Assembly (NCBI RefSeq): GCF_005281835.1
Contig: NZ_RZIS01000011.1
Location: forward strand, 1-64,000
Length of the DNA: 64,000 bases
Direction of reading: 5' to 3'
Origin: Vibrio profundi
Lineage (GTDB): Bacteria > Pseudomonadota > Gammaproteobacteria > Enterobacterales > Vibrionaceae
Below, one piece after another: positions 1 to 6,833 of this stretch. Numbering within the stretch: position 1 is the first letter of the stretch; every line of letters starts with the position of its first letter. The position numbers and the translations under genes were made by a program. The notes beneath the pieces were generated by a model that had not been told where the DNA came from, did not search any database, and saw nothing but the letters and a program-made list of their open reading frames with translations.

Positions 1-75
1 GTAACCATCTTACTTGGCGTGGTTATGGCTTCATCCTTTGTCTACGGTATCTATACCGGAATTAACGCCTCCTAA
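1..75 (+). CDS. Major coat protein (pVIII-like), C-terminal end only
   Basis: An open frame enters from the left edge and ends at TAA 73-75, giving 24 residues with a hydrophobic core (TILLGVVMASSFVYGIYTG) and a short polar tail. A membrane-spanning C-terminus directly in front of the adsorption-protein gene, followed by a terminator, fits the major coat protein of filamentous phages. In that family the protein sits in the inner membrane before extrusion and forms the virion tube. The 5' part is outside the window, so identity rests on position and hydrophobicity. Confidence 0.55.
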   Translation, partial: VTILLGVVMASSFVYGIYTGINAS

Positions 76-88
76 CGGGGGCTTTTTT
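67..88 (+). terminator. Rho-independent terminator after the coat gene
   Basis: GCCTCC (67-72), loop TAAC and GGGGGC (77-82) form a six-pair stem with one T-G wobble, followed by six T. The stem overlaps the coat stop codon. Filamentous phages have a terminator here that separates abundant coat mRNA from the minor coat and assembly genes. Confidence 0.75.
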
Positions 89-103
89 ATATCTGGGTTC
101 AGT

Positions 104-1849
104 ATGAAATCGATAATTAATACCTTTGTTGCCCTGCTCTTTTTGATGGTTTCATGCCTGGTTTTTATGGCTCAATCCTACGCGGTTGATTGCCCTACAG
201 GTCAAGTTGACCAAGGCGGCGTCTGCGTTTCTTCGTGTATGGTTCTTAAAGATTTGAATCGAACGGTCAGGTGGGACGCGTACGTTTATGGGGATAACCC
301 CAATCGGTATTGTCGCGGTTCTACTGAGGGTCAAGTGGCGTGTGAATTGATTCTAACGGGCGCCGTTCAAGTCGATGCACCGAATAACGACCAATACTGG
401 ACGGGCGTATTTAAACATACAGGTGCTACATGTGCTTGGTCAGAACGGGGACGCTTCTTTGGTGATGAGCCCTTACCTTTTCCTTACGAAAATGACATCA
501 ACCACAACGGCATTGATGACGCTGAGGAAGATTTTGATGGTGACGGTATCCCTAACGGCATCGACCCAAATCCAAGTGAGGCCGATGGAGGCGTAACCGA
601 CAGAAACGGCGATAACATCCCTGATGAACTTGAACAATATGTCGATGAGTTAACCCCTAACACTTCTGTTATTTCAAAGGTTTATTGTGGCACTGGTAAC
701 TGTGAAGACATTAACACCATAGCCCGTACTACTTCTGATTTGTCTTCCGCTAACCATGAACTGGCTAAGTCGGTAAAGCTTCTCGCTATGTCCAGTCTTG
801 ACCGGGCTGATTTACATATCCTCAATCAAGGGGTAACGAGTACGGTTAGAAGCATTAAAGGTTCAGTGAGTGATATGTCCAATAACTTACAGAATATTTT
901 CGGGCGTTCTAATCAAGCGGTGATTGATGCCGTGAACGGAATTGAAGTCAGTGGAGGCGGCTTGACGACGGCTCAAAACAGTTGGCTATTAGATAGTGTT
1001 CGCAACTCGGTGACCAACAAACAAAAGAACGACCAAATCATTGCAACTCAAAATACGCAATCCTCTCGCTTGAACCAAATCGAAATGAACCTGGCGAACA
1101 AAATTGAAGATATCTCTATCACTGGCGGCGTTGGCCTGACTCCTACCCAAGCAACCCAACTCAAGAACGCGGCCAACCGCTCTAATGGGGCAAAGAAAAA
1201 TACCGACACCATCAAAAACCAAATGAGTGAAGCTCTGGATGTACTCAACCGAAATTATCGTAACTCTGACAAGCTAGACGCACTGGCCGAAGACGTTCGC
1301 ATCGCTAAAAACAATTCTTCCCTTGCTTACGCGGTTTCCGATGACACGTTCTACGAGGTACAGGATCTTAATGAAAGTCTGTCTGCTCAAATCGACGGGT
1401 TAGCCACTAAGCTCGACGGCCTTGCTTCTGGTGGTGCTCCAACGGATGGTAATGGTTCCCAAGCCATCGCGGATTCTCTCAGCGGCATTTCTGACTCTAT
1501 CGATAAGCTCGGCCAAGGGACTTTCACCAAACCGACACCAAGCGACACCTTTCAATCAGACTTTCTCTTTAGTGAAAGCGCATTCACTGAAATCAACACC
1601 GATATTGAAACACTCAAAACCGAATACGCCGCCCAGCTCGATGAGTTCAAGTCCCTACTCTCTATTGATGTTAGCGAGTTTGAACAAGGTTCCTACGTGG
1701 AACACCGTTTGGATTTAACGCTAAACGGTGGCAGCCACTCTTTCAAATCTGGAGTGCTTGATGCGCTCTTGGACAATAGCGAACTTATCTATGCGGTCAT
1801 TATCTTTATTTGCGTGATTGCGGGTCTTCGTATGTTGGGGAATAACTAA
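104..1849 (+). CDS. Inovirus adsorption protein (pIII-like minor coat protein)
   Basis: Likely receptor-binding tip protein, made as an inner-membrane precursor. I chose ATG 104 because it opens a signal peptide (MKSIINTFVALLFLMVSC, cleavage near residue 27); the frame is open upstream to 14 but that part overlaps the terminator. Several Cys pairs lie in the first 115 residues. Residues 131-175 hold DxNxDG-type repeats (DINHNGIDD, DFDGDGIPNG, DRNGDNIPD) like thrombospondin type-3 calcium loops. A long Ser/Asn/Asp-rich, probably helical region follows. One C-terminal membrane anchor (about 557-577) ends in a short polar tail, as in pIII. The stop overlaps the next ATG (TAATG). About 581 aa, larger than coliphage pIII. 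The host receptor cannot be told from sequence. Confidence 0.8.
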   Translation: MKSIINTFVALLFLMVSCLVFMAQSYAVDCPTGQVDQGGVCVSSCMVLKDLNRTVRWDAYVYGDNPNRYCRGSTEGQVACELILTGAVQVDAPNNDQYWTGVFKHTGATCAWSERGRFFGDEPLPFPYENDINHNGIDDAEEDFDGDGIPNGIDPNPSEADGGVTDRNGDNIPDELEQYVDELTPNTSVISKVYCGTGNCEDINTIARTTSDLSSANHELAKSVKLLAMSSLDRADLHILNQGVTSTVRSIKGSVSDMSNNLQNIFGRSNQAVIDAVNGIEVSGGGLTTAQNSWLLDSVRNSVTNKQKNDQIIATQNTQSSRLNQIEMNLANKIEDISITGGVGLTPTQATQLKNAANRSNGAKKNTDTIKNQMSEALDVLNRNYRNSDKLDALAEDVRIAKNNSSLAYAVSDDTFYEVQDLNESLSAQIDGLATKLDGLASGGAPTDGNGSQAIADSLSGISDSIDKLGQGTFTKPTPSDTFQSDFLFSESAFTEINTDIETLKTEYAAQLDEFKSLLSIDVSEFEQGSYVEHRLDLTLNGGSHSFKSGVLDALLDNSELIYAVIIFICVIAGLRMLGNN

Positions 1850-2190
1850 TGGAAGCTCTCACCACCTTTCTCAATTGGAGCGCTGAACAGTTCCAGTTCT
1901 TCTCGGATTTCCTTGTCGGTATTCCACAAATGATGATGGATCTCTTTTCGTATGTTCAGTTGTTCTTTTTGAAGCTCACCATCATGGCTCAAATCGAGTT
2001 CATGAAGCTGTCTTACAACTCCGCTCGAATCCTGCTCCAAGAAATTGGCTTTAACGATGCGCTTAAAACCGCGTTCAATATGCTGCCGGATGAAATCCGT
2101 TTCTACGCGTTCAAGTTTGGTATCCCTCAAGGACTGTCCATTCTTGCCAACTTCTTTACCACTGGCTTTGTTATGAGGATGACACGCTAA
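1849..2190 (+). CDS. Minor coat protein pVI-like (DUF2523 type)
   Basis: A 113 aa hydrophobic protein with two to three candidate membrane segments (about 18-45 and 85-110). It lies between the adsorption protein and Zot, the usual slot of the pVI-like DUF2523 protein in Vibrio inoviruses. pVI caps the virion end together with pIII. It overlaps both neighbours by one base (TAATG at each junction), indicating translational coupling within the assembly operon. The family call rests on position, size and hydrophobicity; no catalytic motif is expected. Confidence 0.7.
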   Translation: MEALTTFLNWSAEQFQFFSDFLVGIPQMMMDLFSYVQLFFLKLTIMAQIEFMKLSYNSARILLQEIGFNDALKTAFNMLPDEIRFYAFKFGIPQGLSILANFFTTGFVMRMTR

Positions 2191-3557
2191 TGGCCATCAC
2201 TATTCGTACTGGGGCAAACGGCTCCTATAAATCCGCCTACACTGCCTACTTTGTTATCTATGAAGCGCTCAAGGCTGGCCGTGTTGTCGTGACCAACATT
2301 GAGGGCATGGAAACCGTTGCTTCCATCGAGAAACGCTTTGATTGTAAATTCCCCTCCACCACTAAATTGCTACGTATCTCATCAAGGGATGAAGCTGGCG
2401 TGTTTCTGTGGACGCATTTCTTTTGTTGGTGCCCGATTGGGGCGCTGATTGTGATAGATGAATGCCAAGATATCTACTCCAAGAACATCGGCTTTGATAT
2501 GAAGAAAGTGAAGTATCAGCCTCTCGATACGTTCATCACTAAAGACCAGGGCAAAGACGGCCTACTGCCTGAATCTTATGTCGATTTCTTTAACTCTCGC
2601 TATATCCCTGCCGACATGAACGAACTCGAAGAATCGGAAACGGATGATAGAGGCGTTGCTCAATACGATGAGAACGGCCGCATTATCTATCCTCACACGT
2701 TCAACGAGGGGTTCATGCGTCACCGAAAATATAACTGGGATATCGAGCTGCTTTCACCGGACTGGAAACAAATCGATTCAGGCATCAAGGCTTGTGGTGA
2801 GCAGAACTTCTTTCATAAAGGCCGTGACCAGTTTTTTTGGTGCAAACGAAAGCCCCTGATTTGGAAACATGACAAGTCGGTCACTACACCCGTCATCCCC
2901 AAAAAGCTCGATGTAAACACGTTTAAAAAGAAAATCCCTCTTGATGCGTTCCTACTGTATAAATCAACAGGTACAGGGTTAGCGAAACAAGCCGGAGCTA
3001 TGAACACTCTATTTCGTAGCCCCAAAGCCATTGCAGCTTTGTTGCTGTCCATCTTTTGCTTAGGTTACTTAATGTATGAAATATCCAATCGCCTTATTGA
3101 TTCTTCTGAGGAAGATACGCAACCGCAAACGTCGCAATCTTCGTCTTCCGTTCTTGGCCAAAGCGACTCATCGAGTAAAACAACTGGTCAAAGTGATTCT
3201 GATGTATCTACTGGTGGGGATAGCAATCAAGCTAATCATGGGGATGTTGTTAAGAGTGTTTATATAGGAAAGATTCTACCTTTCGAGGGTATTCAGAAAG
3301 CGTTCGTGACGTCAGTGACGTTCGCCATTAAGGATAACAAGATTAACCGATACGTGAATTTAGAGGCCATCACTGCTGATGGTGTCTATAGCTTGAGCGA
3401 GGCTTTTCTTGATAACTACGACATTAGTTATCGAGTGATTGACCAATGTCTTTTAGAGCTAACACGAAACGGCCAAAGAAAGATGATCACATGCAAGCCG
3501 TTAGAGCAACGCGCTCAACGGCCTGAAACGATGAATGCAAAAGTCAGTTTGTTTTGA
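2190..3557 (+). CDS. zot: Zot-like phage assembly ATPase (pI family)
   Basis: Inner-membrane ATPase needed to assemble and export the virion. The N-terminal P-loop is the inovirus variant GANGSYKS (residues 8-15), and a Walker B-like strand LIVIDECQD lies at about 85-93. One membrane span (AIAALLLSIFCLGYLMYEI, about 280-298) separates the cytoplasmic ATPase from a Ser/Gln-rich linker and a periplasmic domain. That domain contains two Cys (CLLELTRNGQRKMITC). The length (455 aa) is in the family range. Start ATG overlaps the preceding stop. The name comes from zonula occludens toxin of the cholera phage; nothing here shows a toxin role, and morphogenesis is the safe reading. Confidence 0.92.
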   Translation: MAITIRTGANGSYKSAYTAYFVIYEALKAGRVVVTNIEGMETVASIEKRFDCKFPSTTKLLRISSRDEAGVFLWTHFFCWCPIGALIVIDECQDIYSKNIGFDMKKVKYQPLDTFITKDQGKDGLLPESYVDFFNSRYIPADMNELEESETDDRGVAQYDENGRIIYPHTFNEGFMRHRKYNWDIELLSPDWKQIDSGIKACGEQNFFHKGRDQFFWCKRKPLIWKHDKSVTTPVIPKKLDVNTFKKKIPLDAFLLYKSTGTGLAKQAGAMNTLFRSPKAIAALLLSIFCLGYLMYEISNRLIDSSEEDTQPQTSQSSSSVLGQSDSSSKTTGQSDSDVSTGGDSNQANHGDVVKSVYIGKILPFEGIQKAFVTSVTFAIKDNKINRYVNLEAITADGVYSLSEAFLDNYDISYRVIDQCLLELTRNGQRKMITCKPLEQRAQRPETMNAKVSLF

Positions 3558-3564
3558 GGTGTCT

Positions 3565-3765
3565 ATGGGTAACGTAATTCAGATAAGTGAAAGTGATTTT
3601 GTAGCCTTTTTAGAGGCGTTCTTTATGGCGGAGTTCTTGGCGGTTATCGCTGCGCTGATAACCTATGATGCAGCCTGTTATATGCTCGGTAAGCTTTTCG
3701 CCCCGCAGGGAAAAGAGAGTGCGGAGCGCGAACGAAGCACCAAGCCGCCCACTGAAGTTGAATAA
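3565..3765 (+). CDS. Small single-span membrane protein after zot
   Basis: A 66 aa product starting at ATG 3565, chosen because GAGGTG lies 7 bases upstream. An in-frame ATG at 3535 would overlap the end of zot and has no such site. One hydrophobic segment (FLEAFFMAEFLAVIAALITYDAA is split by acidic residues near its start) is followed by a charged tail rich in Glu and Arg. It closes the assembly operon, before the terminator at 3851. No family recognised. It may be a phage accessory membrane protein; function unknown. Confidence 0.6.
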   Translation: MGNVIQISESDFVAFLEAFFMAEFLAVIAALITYDAACYMLGKLFAPQGKESAERERSTKPPTEVE

Positions 3766-3850
3766 TTAGTTGCACTGAATCGGCGCGGTCAGTTACTCAG
3801 CACCTTGAGGCTGTGGCACTGCCCGTTCCTGCCAGAATCGCTCTTTAAGA

Positions 3851-3877
3851 AGCCTTGCCAGTTCGCAAGGCTTTTTT
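3851..3877 (+). terminator. Rho-independent terminator of the phage assembly operon
   Basis: AGCCTTGC (3851-3858), loop CAGTTC, GCAAGGCT (3865-3872), then a T run to 3877. Perfect eight-pair stem about 85 bases past the last structural ORF. Confidence 0.85.
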
Positions 3878-3991
3878 ATGTTCGCCTGCTTTTAAGATCA
3901 TTTGAGTGTCGAAAAGGATCTCTAGCGGTGCTGACCTGACAACGAGTGATGACGACGAAGACTGAGGAGGAAGAATGAGGCGGAGGGTCAA

Positions 3992-4015
3992 ACCCCCGTG
4001 GTGTATCACGGGGGT
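3992..4015. repeat. Perfect 9-bp inverted repeat (GC-rich hairpin)
   Basis: ACCCCCGTG (3992-4000) and CACGGGGGT (4007-4015) around loop GTGTAT. No T run follows on either side, so it is not a normal terminator. In an inovirus intergenic region it is a candidate packaging signal or part of an origin hairpin; this is inferred from place and shape only. Confidence 0.6.
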
Positions 4016-4197
4016 AAATTCGACGTATTTTAAAGGTTCAGGCTCAAGTCTTTAATTGGGAAAGAGATACAACTCATTTAGTTAGCGGTATAATCTTCAA
4101 ACTTTTGAATGATATCGACAACAACTAAACTTTCTTATATTTGACGGGATATAGTTAATCAAGAAAGTCCCATTTCAATAAGGGTATTCGACTTTAT

Positions 4198-5970
4198 ATG
4201 CCAACAGCAATTATCCATCCCGAGTCAACAGATAGCTTCGATTGGTCTATTGTAAATAATGACGTAATCGCTACTGGAAAAAGCCACCTCCTAGAAAAGC
4301 ACTTGAGAAACAATCTAAAAGAGCAGCATAAGCTGATTTTAGAAACCATTATTGAGATATCATCAGCCAGAGGGGATTACAATGAAAGAAACTACCCACT
4401 AAGCTTACCGTATAACAGAAAAAAACTGTTAGACAGTGTGGACGAGATATACCTTTCCAATCTTCGCCTATTTTTGGACCATATAACAGAACCAATCTTG
4501 TTAGGTCGTATTTACGAAATTCTTTGGTTAAAGAGTAAGAAGAAATCAAAACTTGATGCTGAAAATGCTATCGATCAATACATTCAGGTAAAAATAAATC
4601 CTCAAAATTTTTTCTTAGCTACCAAGTATTGTCTGGCTAGAGCTTTCATATACATAAAAATGTTTAAGAGAGAACAGTCCTTAACTCTCCTTGAAGACAA
4701 ACTGAAAGCATTGATGTCACTTCATAAATCCGATTTGGAGTTCTACCTTCACTTACTCAAATTTTGTCACGAGTTCTCTATTTTTCGTTCTGACGACCAG
4801 TCAACAGCAAAGTTATGCCGAAATATCTTTGAAGATTGTATGAAGGAAAAACGGTTTGATTTAGCGAAAAGGTATATTGGCTTAGCTGAAGATAAGTTTC
4901 GTCTCCTTAACGACAGTAAGTCAAAATCCAAAATGTTAGAGCTAAGTGGGGATGCTTGGTTAGAAGAAGCTAAAAGCAGGTCTTCTGACACAAAGTTCGT
5001 ACTGAGTAGCCTTTTCAGTAACGCAATACAAACTTATTTAAAAATCCCAAAATCTCATAGAACCAGCCTAATCAACGACAAAATAGAAGAATGTAAAAAG
5101 CTTAGACAAGATACGAGCGAAACTACATTTGACGAGATGCCTGTTTTCTCCCATGAACAAGATGTGAGTGACCTTGCACTAGACGCACGCGATCGGGTAT
5201 CAGGAAAGGACACACCACAAGTGGCGATTGGTTCACTATGTAGTTTTCCGATAGCATTAAATGTTCATCAACTTATAGAGTTAGTTGAACAATCAAGAGC
5301 CAATTTTCCTTTATCAAGCCTGATGAGTAATGTTTACCTTTCTTCAGATGGCAGAGTTGTTGGCCATAGCTCAGCTATAGCATTAGACGAATCAGTTACA
5401 TCAGAAAATATAACTAACTTCGCCAACTTCAATTTAATAGCCAGTAGTAATATTGGAGTTATGGTTCAAGGGATGATACTCCCAGCCGTAAGACAAATCA
5501 CCGAAGAATTCCTAATTGATCAGTCTCTGATGCTTGAACTATGTGAGCAGGCACCGCTAGTCGAGTCAGGTCGATACCAAATCATTTCAAAAGCATTACT
5601 AGCTGGGTTTAACCTAGAGTTTGATGTGGCAGTTCACCTTTTGATACCACAGATCGAACACTTTGTAAGAAGCTCACTTCGAGAAAACGATAAGCTGGTA
5701 CATACAAGTGAACCTGACCACACAGCTGAAGTTTCAAGCCTAAATTTTCTACTTCATGAGCCAATGGCTAAGGAAGTGTTTGATGAGTCTTTGTTATTCG
5801 AGCTAAAAGTATTGTTTGCAAACGAAACTAGCTTTAATTTTAGGAACAGACTTGCCCATGGGTTATGTGACGATAGTGATAGCTACTCTTCGGAATCTAT
5901 CTATATTTGGTGGAGATATTTACGTTTGGTATTAGGCTCACTTGCCTTAAGTACCCCCCCTAGCGACTAG
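4198..5970 (+). CDS. DUF4209-family protein with RNxxxHG motif, prophage cargo
   Basis: A 590 aa soluble protein without signal peptide or membrane span. The first ~320 residues look all-helical and repeat-like. Near the C-terminus RNRLAHG (R549-G555) matches the RNxxxHG motif that defines DUF4209, followed by an aromatic helix (IYIWWRYLRLVLGSL). R-x4-H is also the signature spacing of HEPN-type RNase folds, so a nuclease or toxin role is a hypothesis, not shown. The gene is AT-rich, stands alone between the phage operon and the phage regulators, faces the regulator gene, and is not a phage structural gene. That is the usual position of inovirus cargo. Function unknown; a phage-defence role is possible. 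Confidence 0.75.
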   Translation: MPTAIIHPESTDSFDWSIVNNDVIATGKSHLLEKHLRNNLKEQHKLILETIIEISSARGDYNERNYPLSLPYNRKKLLDSVDEIYLSNLRLFLDHITEPILLGRIYEILWLKSKKKSKLDAENAIDQYIQVKINPQNFFLATKYCLARAFIYIKMFKREQSLTLLEDKLKALMSLHKSDLEFYLHLLKFCHEFSIFRSDDQSTAKLCRNIFEDCMKEKRFDLAKRYIGLAEDKFRLLNDSKSKSKMLELSGDAWLEEAKSRSSDTKFVLSSLFSNAIQTYLKIPKSHRTSLINDKIEECKKLRQDTSETTFDEMPVFSHEQDVSDLALDARDRVSGKDTPQVAIGSLCSFPIALNVHQLIELVEQSRANFPLSSLMSNVYLSSDGRVVGHSSAIALDESVTSENITNFANFNLIASSNIGVMVQGMILPAVRQITEEFLIDQSLMLELCEQAPLVESGRYQIISKALLAGFNLEFDVAVHLLIPQIEHFVRSSLRENDKLVHTSEPDHTAEVSSLNFLLHEPMAKEVFDESLLFELKVLFANETSFNFRNRLAHGLCDDSDSYSSESIYIWWRYLRLVLGSLALSTPPSD

Positions 5971-5981
5971 CTAGCTTTTAT

Positions 5982-6002
5982 TGAGGGTGGCAAGCACCCT
6001 CA
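5982..6002. terminator. Hairpin between convergent genes, possible terminator
   Basis: TGAGGGTG (5982-5989), loop GCAAG, CACCCTCA (5995-6002), between the stop of the DUF4209 gene and the stop of the leftward regulator. The stem is perfect, but U-tracts on both sides are poor. Confidence 0.5.
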
Positions 6003-6011
6003 TAACTAAGT

Positions 6012-6383
6012 TCATTTTGATTTTATACGTTCAATCGCTCTAGCTAACTTAATAAGGCGCGTAGAAGTTCTTAGTTCAAGTTCTGATTGGATCTCTAATA
6101 GGGCGATGCCGGCTAACAACTCTTGAGGAGTTACTAACTGGCCAGTCGGTAACTTCATACGATTATTCTGCATCTTGAAAAGTTGCCATTCCTTCTCGTC
6201 ACTTAATTCCCTACCCTTAACCATTCTCATAAGCCTTTTACACTCAGGGGGAATGGGTTTACCTTTATCCCATTCAGTGACAGTTATCACAGATTTAAAA
6301 CATAGCGCGGCAACTTGCTGTTTGGTCATCATGCATTCCAATTCGCGAAATATATAGTTTTTAGTCATATCGCGGTACTTCAT
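6012..6383 (-). CDS. Phage-type helix-turn-helix regulator (DUF3653-like)
   Basis: 123 aa. A helix-turn-helix-like stretch (MTKQQVAALCFKSVITVTEW, then DKGKPIPPECKRLM) resembles the Vibrio phage regulatory family DUF3653. The C-terminal half is basic and helical. ATG 6383 has AGAGG eight bases upstream. That AGAGG also pairs with CCTCT in a small hairpin (6392-6408), so translation could be modulated. The 5' end overlaps the 3' end of the broken regulator ORF by 23 bases. It faces away from the structural genes, as phage repressor-type genes do. Target unknown. Confidence 0.65.
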   Translation of the reverse strand: MKYRDMTKNYIFRELECMMTKQQVAALCFKSVITVTEWDKGKPIPPECKRLMRMVKGRELSDEKEWQLFKMQNNRMKLPTGQLVTPQELLAGIALLEIQSELELRTSTRLIKLARAIERIKSK

Positions 6384-6747
6384 TGGTAAAACCTCTAAAT
6401 AAAAGAGGCTTTATATATTTATGAAATGAATTGATATTCAACATAATTCTAGATAATACGCACTGAGAGGTTTGATTTACATATAGGGCCAATGCACCAC
6501 AAGCCATTGAAATACTTGATAAACCATGCCCATTAAACTTTTTTGCGATGCTGCTCCACAGTGTCTGTGCTTCGTGCGTTTTGGACTTATCTAAAGCAAG
6601 CCCAACTAAGGCTTTTTCTTTATCTTCACCAACGGCATCCGCCATCATAAGTATCTGATTCTCTTTTAGATATGAGTGTCCTTTACTAACGTCGGTAAGC
6701 ATTTATGGGCTTACACCTAAATCTACTGCGAGCCGTTTATATTCCAC
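6361..6747 (-). pseudogene. Broken phage regulator (DUF3693-like), split by an in-frame stop
   Basis: The visible ORF (6361-6702) starts MLTDVSKGHSYLKENQILM and continues into a helical region like the Vibrio phage family DUF3693, whose members normally begin with a helix-turn-helix. The frame immediately upstream encodes KRLAVDLGVSP (6706-6738), a good first half of that helix-turn-helix. It is cut off by TAA at 6703-6705 directly before the ATG. A further in-frame TAG at 6751-6753 removes the N-terminus. The C-terminus runs through a dif-like site (6436-6464) into extra residues. I read it as a gene remnant at a recombination junction; a shortened protein from 6702 could still be made. Confidence 0.6.
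6436..6464 (-). other. dif-like XerC/XerD attachment site
   Basis: On the minus strand: AGTGCGTATTA (XerC-type arm), a 7-base centre TCTAGAA, then TTATGTTGAAT (XerD-type arm). From memory, canonical Vibrio dif1 has arms AGTGCGCATTA and TTATGTTAAAT with a 6-base centre, so each arm here differs at one position. Arms that deviate slightly around a 7-base centre are what I recall of integrative-phage attachment sites as opposed to chromosomal dif. It marks a probable prophage-chromosome (or prophage-prophage) junction. Confidence 0.75.
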
Positions 6748-6833
6748 ATGCTAATTCTAAGAGTATTTATTCGAGTTAGCCGATTAATCTAGACAATGCT
6801 AAAGATGCTGGCTTTCTTAACTACGTTATGTCT

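Larger units (their letters stand above)
3766..4197. other. Phage intergenic region between assembly operon and cargo gene
   Basis: 432 bases without a convincing ORF. It contains a terminator (3851-3877) and a 9-bp perfect hairpin (3992-4015). A perfect TATAAT (4089-4094) with no clear -35 could serve the DUF4209 gene. Filamentous phages keep origins and packaging hairpins in such regions, but no nicking site could be identified by eye. Confidence 0.6.
1..6464. mobile_element. Inovirus (filamentous phage) prophage, right part
   Basis: The order major coat end, central terminator, adsorption protein, pVI-like protein, Zot is the structural and assembly module of Vibrio filamentous phages. 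It is followed by a variable segment and leftward phage-type regulators. The replication and ssDNA-binding genes should lie to the left, outside the window. The right boundary is placed at a dif-like XerC/XerD site at 6436-6464, which is how these integrase-less phages insert; this boundary is an inference. No integrase is present. The cargo gene at 4198-5970 is visibly more AT-rich than the structural genes. Confidence 0.75.

Noticed and set aside
14..103. N-terminal extension of the adsorption protein from position 14
   Set aside because: It overlaps the coat gene and a terminator in another frame; the signal peptide starts at ATG 104.
2190..3557. Zot as evidence of an enterotoxin
   Set aside because: Zot-like proteins are pI-type assembly ATPases in all such phages; no toxin genes (ctxAB, ace-type toxin cassette) are visible.
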